From positions 1 through 64,000 of the forward strand of contig CANTFL010001254.1 in the NCBI GenBank assembly GCA_947650285.1: DNA of 64,000 bases, given 5' to 3'. Within the stretch, counting starts at the first letter, position 1. The number at the start of each line of letters is the position of its first letter. A program made the translations under genes and the position numbers. The notes beneath the pieces are model-generated. The model was given only the letters and a program-made list of their open reading frames with translations, did no database searches and was not told where the DNA came from. This document shows positions 22,652-33,615 of the stretch, in pieces. The DNA comes from Hyaloperonospora brassicae. Lineage: Eukaryota; Oomycota; Peronosporomycetes; Peronosporales; Peronosporaceae.

Positions 22652-23540
22652 CCCGTTCTATATCTAATGATAAGCATCCTGCAATACCCAATATTGCATG
22701 TACACATAATCATCTACGATCAGCTTCTTCTTCCGCAGCTTTAGCTGCGTGTGGTTGTTTCATGGACGTGGACATTGGCTTAGAGATGATCTAGTCGGGC
22801 TAGTCGGACCTTCCGTCCGACTCGAAGCCGCCCGCAAAGCCGGGCCGTAAAGCTGTGTCTGCGTGCACGACGACTACTGTAACTCGTGACATTTTTGACA
22901 ATACTCTGCGCCATCAGATGTTCGGCTCAGCCGACGAGTCGCAAGACTCGTGTAGGTGATCAACCCGATTAATCTAGCATTCATTATAAATGATTGCGCA
23001 ACATGAGGACGTTAGTCATCGTGATGGTGCTAATATAAATCATCATGATGATGTCATTAAAGCCGTACCTACCCCAGTAATTGCGGCGATCGCCGTGCCA
23101 TTTTTTCTGTCGTCGCCGCGCAAGAGGAGCAGGATTATAACGTGTTATGACTTGCTCCTGAGAACAAAGCATGGACCGTCCTGTTTGACGCAATATGAAG
23201 CAGTGGTATGGTTTTACCACTGGACCTTACCGGATCTCACTCTTTGATTTGACAATACGCCATGGGATTGATGTCAAGGCGAGTAATCATCACATTAAAA
23301 ATAAGTACAACATTGATGTCGTTTTCAGTTATTGATAGTACCACGGCAACTGCAACCGAGGCGAACTTTCGTTGGTGCAGGCGTAGAGCTTACTCATCAG
23401 CATTATTTAAATGTCGGCCGTGACGCTTAGACGGACAAAATTATTGCAGCTCGCGATTGGTCTGAAGAAAAGTCGCCAACCGGTGCTCTATATAAATTGC
23501 ACCAATCATCTCCAGAGTCAGATTTACATTGCATCTCTTG
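22652..23540. other. No supportable feature
   Basis: This interval lies between the Gypsy-1 LTR and the end of the Gypsy-2 coding region. By position it should hold the 3' LTR of Gypsy-2, but it shows neither the TGTAACGGG end nor similarity to the 5' LTR at 38,711-39,917. Short open frames on both strands look random. Confidence 0.4.
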
Positions 23541-23549
23541 AAAAGAGGT

Positions 23550-25560
23550 GTCAGTCTCGTGTTATCAGCTCTGATCGCGCCCCTAAGGAGGCATTCGTCC
23601 CTAATCTGCTCGATTTATAGGGCTCGCATTTCGTCTGAGATGTAACAAGAAATTTATGTTTTACAATTCCTTTACGAACAAGCCGGGCGTAGCTTCGACG
23701 ATGTCCCTCTATCAACAGAGGGTGCATCTCGTCGTAACGCTCGACGAGACCGGAAAAAAATCCGCCATTAGCCGAGAAGAGGTCTCCCGGTTGTTCCACG
23801 AAGATGGATTCCCCTGCCACTGGATGAGGTTGGACGTACTTAATTTTTTAAATTGTCATTCTGGTTCAAGATTAGTTCCAGAACAGAGCGTCGACCACCG
23901 TATGAGTCTACCAAAGGATGTGGTGGAGGAGGGAAACCCCTATTACAAATGTTCGACTCACCAACTCGACCAACAGGAGATGGATAGCGCAATCGATGAG
24001 TTCCGCGAGGATTAGGGCATGACAAGGGAGATAAACGCCTAGCTCCGACTGATTCTGTGCGGAAGGACCTCAACCATCGTGAGGCTGATATTGCAAAGAA
24101 TCATGTCGATCACGCCTTCGCAAAGCTTCAGGTGTAGCGGCGCGTTCGTTTTCTTGTTGAAGAGCTGGTGACAGCTCGCAGGAAATTTCTCAGTTAAGTG
24201 GAGAGGTCTACTCACTCCGCGGCCAGACTGATCGTATGGAGCGCGAGCGCAAGAATCTGATGGAGATTTTTGAGCGTAAGTGCTGTATTCATTGTCGGAA
24301 GAGGCCATGTTCTGACAGTACGGGCGTAGTCTCCCCACGTAAATCGTAGGGTACGAACGCATTCTACGTGGTAGCTCGATCGTGTATGCGTTGCCTTGTC
24401 GTCGCGGCACATAATAGGAGACGATATACTTGGAAAGTGGTATATTGCTGTCCACATGAGTCACCACGTGTCTCGATAATTTATCGTCCAAATAGGAATA
24501 AATCGCCTATAATAAATGAAACGACGTTTGCTCTTCCATTCTTGTCAGCGTTATATGTCTGCCGATCGACCGCGTAAGCCACGAAGTCCTGCAAAAAACA
24601 GACCACAGCTTCTCAAGCCTGCAGGAAATTTTCTTCTGACGAGGCATTGTTGAATTTAGCTCGATTTGTGCGAATTGCAGCAACATTCCTTTACTATTTC
24701 TGTTCATCAGCGAGGGTGTCACCATCCTCGCTGGAGTAGTCGTTCGCGATGCTGAATATACCAACATCATCACGATACGAATCAATAATAGCGTAATTGC
24801 TAGTATTGAAATATTCTTTATCTTATCTGTCGACATGATCGAAATCGGCATCATACGTGAAGACATTTTCGTCGACACGTGATGAGCAGAACTACAACTG
24901 TTTTTGCTCGAGCGAGTACCTCTCCGTCGTATACAGAGTCACACTCTAGATTGATGGGCAGACGTGGATAGCGTTAGCCATTCACGAAGAACGGCGTGTG
25001 CTGGGTTAAAGCGTGCACCGAGTTGTTGACGAAAAATATGCCATCGGCGAAAACTCGCACCAACTCGTAAACGGGTGGACACATTATCGAAGTATCTCGT
25101 ATGACAACACGGTTTGCTAGTTCCGCCTGTTTATCTGTTTTGGAAACCGTCGGATGTTGACATCTTCAGACACGTTCCGAGCTATCGGAACACGGATTGC
25201 CATAACTACGCCGTGGACCGAGGGTCACTGTTGGACACGAGATCAAATGGTAACCCATGAAGTCGAAACGTCGTGCTGATAAAGATACGATCACAATCCT
25301 GTGCCGTGACCGACTCGATCACTGCAGCAAGATGCTTCATCTTGCTGAACCGGTCAACGAACACAAGAATGCCATTATTCTTGTGGCCGTCTTCATAAAA
25401 ACAGAACCGAAAGTCCATAAAAACGGACTGTCAGCCCTCTGACGGGACAGGTAGAGGCTGTAAGGGTAAACGGGATGAACGAATAGGTTTCACTGGTTGA
25501 TAAACCTCGCATGCACGAATGTATTTGCGCATATACTGATACCGGCGGGGCCATAAAGTC
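23550..25560 (-). pseudogene. Gypsy-2 integrase and chromodomain remnant
   Basis: The zinc-binding region with CHDAPTGGHRGREKTYLTVSR lies near 25,540-25,630. Catalytic core: MDFRFCFYEDGHKNNGILVF, VDRFSKMKHLA and FRLHGLPFDLVSNSDPR (25,206-25,418). The Glu region survives as TDKQAELANRVV and VNNSVHALTQHTPFF (about 24,960-25,150). The C-terminal tail reads GNAYTIELPRRMRSYPTIYV then GRLRPYCQ (24,300-24,390). The chromodomain tail includes HPLVDSYGGRRSVLE and VERYDEMHPL (23,740-23,930). Several frame changes separate these parts. Confidence 0.82.
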
Positions 25561-25799
25561 ACGACTTACCGTGAGGTAAGTCTTTTCTCTCCCACGATGA
25601 CCACCTGTTGGGGCATCGTGACACTCATACATGATGCGTAAACGCAAATCATCATGAGCGGAGACGACGACACGAGGCGTGTCGCCGGCAACAGCTGTAT
25701 AATACAGCAATCCGTTGCGTGTACTATACCAATCCGATGAGGATCGGTACAAAGCTGGTAAATCTTTCAATGATTTACTGGATGGATTCAACAGATGAT

Positions 25800-27400
25800 C
25801 CATCAATCGCAGAAGATCCTTATCTTCCGCGTATGCCTTTCGTACGTCGTCAAGTAAACTTGACGACGGGACACTGACTGACAGTGTCGCAACAGTGGGT
25901 TTATCCTCACTGTTGATTTGTGCGTTCGGCTCGAAATCGGGCCGGCGCGAAAGCGCATTAGCGACGACATTAGGTATTCCTCGTTTATACTCCACGGAAA
26001 ATTTGTACTCCGAAAATTAGACAGCCACCTCGCCATTATTTGCGAGAGATGTGGACTTTATGATGCCGTGTGTAGTGACGCATGATCCGTATTACCAACG
26101 AATGATTTGTCTCCCAAGAGGTAGACACATAGCTTTGCCAGTGCATATTTCATGGCAAGGAGTTCCTTGTCATGCACTGGGTAATTACTCTCATCTGCTT
26201 GCAGCTGACGCGATTGATAGCAGATGACGCGCTCCGCGCCATCTGTGTCCAATTGCATCAATGCACATCCGATCGCAAAATCGCTGGCGTCACAGACCAC
26301 ATGCAATGGTCTGTCCTGATCTTCAATCGTCAGTATGGGCGATTGCATCAAGTTTTGTTTTAACCTTAAAAGGAACTCTGACAGTCAGCTTTTCATGACT
26401 ACTTTACATCTTCTTGAGTATCAAGAAAAATGCACAGTCATCTCGGCGTAGTTGCGCGATTACTTGTGCAAGTACGCCGCTAGTCCAAGGAACTTCCTTA
26501 GTCCCTTGACATCGACTGGCACGGGTCATTCGGTGATTGCCTTGATCTTTTTGAGATCAGGGGGTACGCCGTGTTTACCCACGATGCACCCAAGAAGTGG
26601 TATTTCGCTTGGCGTGTATATACACTTCTTGAGGTTGGCGTACAACTTACGCTTGCGTATAAGCTAAAAACCTGACGAATGCGTGTTCTGTGAACTTCCA
26701 CGTCCGTCTTTCCGTCCATAGCCCGGCCTGGACGAGCACATCGTGAAAAGAACTCTTTGCGTAATATCGCACCGACCTCAGCAGATTTGTTACACATCTG
26801 TTTAGCATCGCAGGTGAGTTACAAAGCCCCTGTGACATCACTGATCACTCTCACAGCATAACACTTAAGGGTACCCAATGCTGTGTACGGGATATCCCGT
26901 ACACGCATGACAACGTGAGAGAAGCCAAAGATCATATACACGGTCGCGAAAATGGTACTCTTTGACATACCATCTATGATATTTAACCCTTCTTCGGTAT
27001 CTGTGCTGAAGCCGGTACCGTTGCAGCATTAAACTTTTTGAATGAGTGCACCCTCCAACATCCTCCTGTGGCATTTCGCACACAGATAGTCGGATGGTTG
27101 TGAGGGGAAGTTGATTTCCTCACATGGCTAGCTGCAAAGCGATCGGCAAAGAGCTTGTCGATCGCTAGTGCTTGTTTACAAGTCAGTGGTCACTGCTTCA
27201 TGACACAGTACTTCGAGCCCGGTTTAAGCTCGATCTCATGTCGAATGCCTTTGTCCTTTGGTAAATCGCGTAATACAGATTCGAAGAATACACCCCTGAA
27301 TGCGATCGAATCCTTATACAAAAGATTTGCCCGAATCGACTCCCATGATTGAGACTTTCATCGTTCAATCCGAGTCTTCTCATCGAGGAAACTTTCGTCC
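25800..27400 (-). pseudogene. Gypsy-2 reverse transcriptase and RNase H remnant
   Basis: RT pieces: QGLCNSPAMLNRCVTNLLRS near 26,760-26,840, followed in a shifted frame by the catalytic FDDV-like region, which here reads FHDVLVQA (first Asp replaced by His). The thumb includes IPLLGCIVGKHGVPPDLKK (around 26,560). RNase H is best kept: RPLHVVCDASDFAIGCALMQ, ICYQSRQLQADESNYPVHDK and ELLAMKYAL (26,058-26,351). The first RT third (26,865-27,400) is heavily degraded. Confidence 0.82.
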
Positions 27401-28332
27401 ATCGATGAGCTGCTGAAACTATTTCGCTTTCAGCATATACTGATACCGAGCGAATTTCGACAACACAAATACATCCTCTGTGACGATTATACTGATCTAC
27501 TTGACTTTGATACTACGCAGATCACGCAAGGACCGTTTCAGGCTTATAAGTTGCAATTGCATATCGCCGAAGTTAAATTCGGAGGCACATTCAGATCAAG
27601 CGCATAAGCGCCTAAGCTTTATCCTTCATTGACCAGAAGTTTAACGTCTCGGTTTCATCCTGGTTTCTTGTTTCCACAGGCTGCTGAGGGCTTATACGCT
27701 CAGGTTGCTAAGAGACCAATCTCGTGGCAAGTGACTCTTGAAGGATTGATTCCTCAAGTACGTGGGGACTTTAACCATCGACATCTTCTGACTGTGGCTG
27801 TGTAACCACAGTCAGGGACCGACTCTCAACGGTAGACTCTCTAGTCGACGGAGAATAACCGTGTTACCGTTTTGGACAACAAATTTGTACTTCCTAGGAT
27901 GTTTCCCGCTTGGCATGCATCCATGTTCCTATCCGCTTGAATTATTCTAGTGGTGGACCTTCGGCGCTGCCTGTAATTCTGTACAACCTCTGGGAGCTTG
28001 TTTCAAAGTGTAGTGATCAGCTACACTGAAGTCTTGTGCAGTCGTGATAACGACCGTACCGCAATTGAGGCCATCTCACTCACTAGCAGTACATCTACAC
28101 GCTTGTGGTTACTACAAGGCGTTCATCAGACAGTTATGTGATGAACAAGCGGCAGGCATCTTGACGGATCGATGCTGCCAGCTCACTCTCGGCTCGTACC
28201 ATTTAAGCCAAGATAATCCCAGGAATACATCAAATTTGTCATCCAGATCCAGTACGAAAAGGTCATCATCGTACCATCTCCCTTCAAGGTGTAGTGGATA
28301 TCTACTACACTTTTTTCAACGGTTGTCGATGC

Positions 28333-28629
28333 TCATTTGGCTAGACGTACCGTCATTCTCGTGGGAGGGATGTCGCGCTCAACGAACCTGAGCCTACGAT
28401 CCTCTAGTGACTGGCGACGAACAAATTTGTTCGACGCCCCACAGTCTACAAGGGCATGAAGTGACAAATCTTTCGTCACTTGCAATATCAAAGTGATTAG
28501 TGACATCTCATGACCAGGCGCAGAGACACACAATGATTGTGTATCCGGAGCAACTTTCGTCAAGAGATTTGCAAATTCTCTTGAGGTTGCTGGATCAGTA
28601 TAGCGCTCCGCCTCTACTGCCCCGTCCAT
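28333..28629 (-). pseudogene. Gypsy-2 protease remnant
   Basis: The 98-codon frame includes LHALVDCGASNKFVRRQSL and VERDIPPTRMTVRLAK, typical of the retropepsin-like domain of this gypsy clade. The Asp of the active-site D-C-G-A is preserved. Upstream, the frame leads towards the interrupted gag zinc knuckle at 28,740-28,792. Downstream (27,400-28,330) the protease-to-RT linker is too decayed to read. Confidence 0.75.
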
Positions 28630-28792
28630 TTTGAGGTTCCGCTTCGCCGGTGCGGTTTTGCAATAGCGTTGGACCTACGCCCGTTGCATTTCATGGCAAA
28701 CGGACGATTCATTCGCTCAGTACTTTTATGTACTGGGCGTGGGGCACTTCACTCATAACCGTAGTGTCTTTACTTCTGACAGCGAATGCACT

Positions 28793-30611
28793 TGTGGCAA
28801 AGTCACTAATTTAAATATATGATATGGATCGGTGGCCATCTAATTGAGGCGCCACGTACTGTTGAAAAATGGCACCAAGTGATCTGGCGATCCGATGAGA
28901 GACGGAAGGTGATCCCACGGAGATCGACGGACCGATCCAACGGTAGGCCGAAGGATGGACGTGGAACGGTCTGAGACGAGGCGCAGAAAGGGGTGATTTT
29001 CTTGGAACAATCTGGGACGAGTCGCAGACATCGATGATTTCCACGGTGCGATCTGGGACGAGGGACTAGATTGAACCAGAAGACCGATCTGAACTGAGAA
29101 ATGTACTTTTGAGATCAAGCGATGCGACGTGACTCTGTGACAAAGTTGTAGCATCCAGGTGATCGAAGATACACATCACCGATCTCCAATGGGAGTACTG
29201 ATTTCGGTTAATTATGGACCGAGCTGGAAGTGGGGATGTTTGTGGGATTCCGTGGGACCGTTGTAAGAACTGTGGATGGTCCCATTGTGCGGATAAACTC
29301 TTGGGGATGGTATCGGAGCATGCACAATGAACGGAAGAACATATATGGCCGGATTGTACTGTGTCGATCCTCAACAATCTCGAATTGGGCATCAGATCGG
29401 TCATGTTCCCTGCTGATTATGGATATATCAATGATGGAGCTATTGGATTGTGATATACATGCTTGTTGAAGGTCCATGAGTGATGTCGCAAAAGTTCAGA
29501 CCGAAAGAGCCAGTGGAAGCCGGTTGAATTGACGTCGCAAAATGGATTTAGACACATTCGGCATTTGGATACTATTTTGGACTTTTCGGTACCAAAATTG
29601 GGTATTAGGTACCGCATTTGGAATTTGCTCCCTTTTTGGTGTCTAGGTACGATACCGGGAGTATTGGCGCTATCTTTGGAGCACAGGTCACGAGATTTCG
29701 ACACGTGTTCAAGGGGGCGGTCAAGCTTAAAGATGATATCGGTTTGGATAGTGACCTACAGTTTGAAATAGGCTTAAGGATAGGATGGCTTTTAATTTGG
29801 TTGGATAATAAAACAGTTACCGTTTTTACATATAAAGCACGTCGCAGACTTCTCTTCCGGGCAGGATATTTGGCCTCCCGTCGATCAAGAGACGTCGCAC
29901 GCGCCGTGTTTCGTGTACTCACCTTGGATTGTTTGGCCAAGGTGGGGTTAAGGTAACTCAACTCAACTCAAACTGCTAGGGTAGCAGCAAACAACGGTAA
30001 AGGAAAAGGATTTTGGTTACAATATCGCGAGGCGGCTCAAGTGGTCAGAAGATCTGAACAAGGAGTTCAAGACAAGACCGAGCAAGACCGAAGCGATCTA
30101 CAGGGCAGATCGGCACGTTTCATTTTGGCGAAACAAGCAACCGATCCGCCCACATTGCGCACTTCCGGCAAGATCGGCCGATCTCAAGACCAGATCGGAC
30201 CGATCCCAACGCAAGATCGACGCAAGACTACTATTTGCTGAGTGACGATTTCCGCACAGCGAAGACCCCGATCCCGAAGACGAATCGAGATCGGTGTGAT
30301 TCAAGATCGAGATCGCGACATCTCCAAATAGAGATCGCCGCGACTCAAGATCAAGATCGCAGAACCCTCGTTCGTGGTGTGGAGATTTCCGCACCGGAAG
30401 CGAACGCTCAACCCCAAACCTCTCAGCGAGATCGACATCTCCCAAGGCCGTTACGAAGAGCTCAAGCCAGCCCAACCGACGGGTACACAAGGTGAGCACA
30501 AGGTTATACAACAAGGCACGGATCGGAGTACCCCCTCCGTGAGTCGGCAAGTCTGGGCAGGTGGAAGATCGACACTCACTAAAGCAATTTTGTGAGATCG
30601 ACTTCACCACA
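28793..30611 (+). repeat. Element D 5' LTR
   Basis: The LTR is 1,819 bp with TG...CA ends and inner TGTGG/CCACA inverted termini. The 3' half is dense in GATC and in runs like AAGATCGAGATCGCG. Short open frames occur on both strands but have no start or composition bias that would support genes. Boundaries are set by comparison with the 3' LTR and the solo copy. Confidence 0.93.
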
Positions 30612-30612
30612 A

Positions 30613-30631
30613 TGGTGCGCGTGCCCGGATC
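30613..30631 (+). promoter_or_regulatory. Element D primer binding site
   Basis: TGGTGCGCGTGCCCGGATC starts one base after the LTR. Its complement ends in CCA and has the spacing of a tRNA 3' end: CCA, a discriminator base, seven acceptor bases, then a CCGGG T-stem strand. The tRNA identity is not determined. A decayed copy follows the Gypsy-1 LTR at 21,438-21,455. Confidence 0.75.
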
Positions 30632-30788
30632 TTCTGAGGCCTCTGGATTTCACCGTGAGTCCACGGGCGAAGATGTCAGGATCAAGCAAGAACCTGGGAT
30701 TGAAGTGTCAGCGACAGAGGGATCGACGCAGACACGCAGAAACACAAGATCCTAATATCATCAGAGTTTTGATAGGGGCTCTGATGGA

Positions 30789-33437
30789 ATGAAAATGAAA
30801 GAGGAAGATCGAGAGATCGATCTGGAAGATAAACCTCAAATACCTCCTAGGGCCCTTTCGGGGGCCACCGCAGATCGCTCTACAAAGAGCGATCTGCTGG
30901 ATGAAAACCCAATGGTGAAAACCAAAACGGCGAAAGCCAAACTCAATACCCTCGTCAGCAGGACGCCTGACATTAATACGAGGAAGACGTCGGCCCGATC
31001 GGCACGAAAGAAGAAGAAAGTGCCGGGATCGAATACCCTCGTCAGCAGGTCACCAGACACTAACACGAGAAAGACGGCCAAGAACCCCGCCGGATCGGCA
31101 CGAAAGAAGAAGAAAGTGCTGGGATCGAATGGCGAAGATCACCGAATCGGAAAACCAATCGGATCGGAGATCGTAGTCAAAGAAGAATATGATCGTGAGA
31201 TGGCCCAGATCGCGGTGTCGAAGATTGAGTCGGTGACTCAAATGTGGGAGCGTGCGAAATGGCAGTGCTATTATAGCCAATTCAAGACACTGCTCAAGAC
31301 AGACCCAGTGTTCAAGATATTACGGCCCAAGTGGATCGGCCCTCTGGGTAAGCCGATCTCTATCCCGCCGCCCGTGACTAGCAAACTCGGCGCGATTGAT
31401 TTGATTTTGCAGATGTTGAATGACACGGGCTTCTGCCCTAATGCTTTCGATGAAGATGAATTGATGAGATGCAGCTTGGAACAGTTGAAGAACGCAGTAA
31501 GCGAGTTCGTGGAGGTCATGATACTTCTGGTGGACAAGACCACCACTCCTACAGACGGAATCGTCATACCCTCGGGATCACCTCAAGAACACCCCTCAGG
31601 ATCGACTTATTACGCCTCATCTGACTCCGAGATCGAGTCAGATGGGTCCATCAGCGTTCGTCGGATGTCTCTGGGACCATTGGGAGGATCGTTTCTAAAG
31701 GACAGGATCGGCAAGGTCAGGATTGAAGCTTTTGAAGAGCAAGCCAAGATCGACATACAACCAAGGTCGTCCGTGATCTCATGTCTGGAAGATTTTTCAG
31801 GAACAGGTCGAGACGAAGGTTGGGCTTGGAGCTGGATCTACAAGGTCATGTCGGCTTTTCTTCGGGAACAAATACCCGATGAAGGAAAATGTTTGGTGTT
31901 TGGTGATTTGATCATTGCTCCAGACCGACATTGGTATCTTCAACTGAACAAATCGATACAATTTGGTTGGAATGCGCTGGTGGAAGAATTCTTGTTCGAA
32001 TATTGTGGGCACGAAGAATTGGTCGATCAACAGTACTACCTTCCACGAAAACAACCGGATGAGAATCCAATTCGCTTCTCAGGACAACGTCCACCGTGTA
32101 AATCGAAGGTTAAAAAGATAAAAACTACTGATCAACCCATCGAGATCCCTGTTGGAGAATCTACGGAGGTGAAGATCGGTATTAGTCAAGCGTTCTCAAG
32201 GTTGTGGATCGCACGAGGACATGATTGGGTGCCAACAGTAAGATACGGCCCTGGCAAGATATTATATCTGCAGGTGAAGAATATTGGTGATCAGAAGATC
32301 GTGTTACCACCACATACCACACTCGGTATGTGGATGAAAGGCGAGACAACACCACGATCTCAAGGATACGTGTTGTATGGATCTGGCCGATATAAGGAGT
32401 GTCAAACCTTAGCGTATGAAAATACTACAGATGAACAATGGAAGTGGCCCGATAATGAATGGATCGAATCTCCAGCGAATCCTGCTAACTATGTTGAATC
32501 GATAGAGTTAATGACACGACCAAAAGATGATCCGGTGGAAACGGAGAGGGAAGCGGCAGTAATTACTCATCGGATTTCTAAAGCTAAAACGGGAGGAAAA
32601 AGTATCAAAGCTGCGTCAGGAGAAGAGAATGCCGTCGTCGATATAATCTCACATGATGAATCGTTTCAGAGTTCTGCTGATCGAGATCGCGAAGGTGATC
32701 TACAGTATTTGACGGAACGAGATCGAAGAGTGGTTCATCATTCACACGATAGATCGGTTCAACGTCACATTGATCAAGATCGAGAAAGTGATCGCTCCTA
32801 TGTAATGAATCGAGATTATGTAGATGACCCACATCATTGGACATGTCAAGATCGCAAAGTGATTTCGCATTTACCTGATGGATCGTTTGACCTCTCTATC
32901 GATCTAGATCGAGAAAGTTATCAAATGTATGGTGTGGATCAAGATCTCGAAGCTGATCTGAACAGGGGGCGTGGATTTCTCTGCGGCGATCACTCTACAA
33001 GTGGAGATCGATATGGCGAAAACGACCTGCATTCGCATGATGGATCGTTTGAGTTTTCCGTTGACCAAGATCGAGAAGATCGAGAAGATCGCGAAGGTGG
33101 ACCACCGTGTTCGACTTGTCAAGATCGCAAATTGATTTCACATTTACCCGATGGATCTGTTGAGCTTTCTATCGATCAAGATCGAGAAAGTCATCAAACG
33201 TATGGTGTGGATCAAGATCTCGAAGCTGATCTGGACAGGGGGCGTGGATTTCTCTGCGGCGATCACTCTACAAGTGAATATCGATATGGCGAAAACGAAC
33301 TGCATTCACATGATGGATCGTTTGAGTTTTCCGTTGACCAAGATCGAGAAGATCGAGAAGATCGTGAAGGTGAACCACCGTGTTCGACTTGTCAAGATCG
33401 CAAATTGATTTCACATTTACCCGATGGATCGTGTTGA
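30789..33437 (+). CDS. Element D ORF1: gag-like protein with internal repeats (882 aa)
   Basis: The frame starts at an ATG 178 bases after the LTR. Residues about 50-115 hold two tandem copies of a 30-residue block (NTLVSR...SARKKKKV) with a basic KKKK cluster that could be a nuclear signal. Residues about 130-430 look like gypsy gag, including EEFLFEYCGHEELVDQQYYL, which resembles the capsid region of Phytophthora gypsy elements. Residues about 440-600 (KILYLQVKNIGDQKIVLP, TTLGMWMKGE) resemble the region between protease and RT. From about residue 687 two full 91-residue repeats follow. The frame ends early because of an extra base in the third repeat (near 33,430); ORF2 continues the same reading. 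There is no zinc knuckle and no protease D-S/T-G. Confidence 0.75.
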   Translation: MKMKEEDREIDLEDKPQIPPRALSGATADRSTKSDLLDENPMVKTKTAKAKLNTLVSRTPDINTRKTSARSARKKKKVPGSNTLVSRSPDTNTRKTAKNPAGSARKKKKVLGSNGEDHRIGKPIGSEIVVKEEYDREMAQIAVSKIESVTQMWERAKWQCYYSQFKTLLKTDPVFKILRPKWIGPLGKPISIPPPVTSKLGAIDLILQMLNDTGFCPNAFDEDELMRCSLEQLKNAVSEFVEVMILLVDKTTTPTDGIVIPSGSPQEHPSGSTYYASSDSEIESDGSISVRRMSLGPLGGSFLKDRIGKVRIEAFEEQAKIDIQPRSSVISCLEDFSGTGRDEGWAWSWIYKVMSAFLREQIPDEGKCLVFGDLIIAPDRHWYLQLNKSIQFGWNALVEEFLFEYCGHEELVDQQYYLPRKQPDENPIRFSGQRPPCKSKVKKIKTTDQPIEIPVGESTEVKIGISQAFSRLWIARGHDWVPTVRYGPGKILYLQVKNIGDQKIVLPPHTTLGMWMKGETTPRSQGYVLYGSGRYKECQTLAYENTTDEQWKWPDNEWIESPANPANYVESIELMTRPKDDPVETEREAAVITHRISKAKTGGKSIKAASGEENAVVDIISHDESFQSSADRDREGDLQYLTERDRRVVHHSHDRSVQRHIDQDRESDRSYVMNRDYVDDPHHWTCQDRKVISHLPDGSFDLSIDLDRESYQMYGVDQDLEADLNRGRGFLCGDHSTSGDRYGENDLHSHDGSFEFSVDQDREDREDREGGPPCSTCQDRKLISHLPDGSVELSIDQDRESHQTYGVDQDLEADLDRGRGFLCGDHSTSEYRYGENELHSHDGSFEFSVDQDREDREDREGEPPCSTCQDRKLISHLPDGSC

Positions 33438-33615
33438 GCTTTCTATCAATCAAGATCGAGTTAGTGGTCAAAGGTATATTACGAATCAAGATCACGTGGA
33501 TCAGGGTCGCGAAGGTGTTGAAGACGAGTGTAATGGTCTGTTACTATATCTCAATTTGATAGCTGATCTGGACTGGGGGCGCGGATTTCTCTGCGGCGAT
33601 CATCCTGCAAGTGGA
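32848..33615 (+). repeat. Coding tandem repeat, 273-bp unit
   Basis: Unit starts at 32,848, 33,121 and 33,394 are exactly 273 bases (91 codons) apart. Each unit begins with AAGATCGCAAA and encodes LPDGS, IDQDRES, GRGFLCGDHSTS and HSHDGSFEFSVDQDRE segments. The third copy diverges and loses the end. The units are dense in GATC, mostly inside Asp-Arg and Asp-Gln codon pairs. Repeats keep the reading frame except for one inserted base in copy three. Related, more diverged half-units occur upstream from about 32,650. Confidence 0.9.

Noticed and set aside
28793..30611. Genes inside the D LTR (frames of 112, 118 and 170 codons)
   Set aside because: Overlapping frames on both strands, with no recognisable domain and no preferred start; treated as open by chance.
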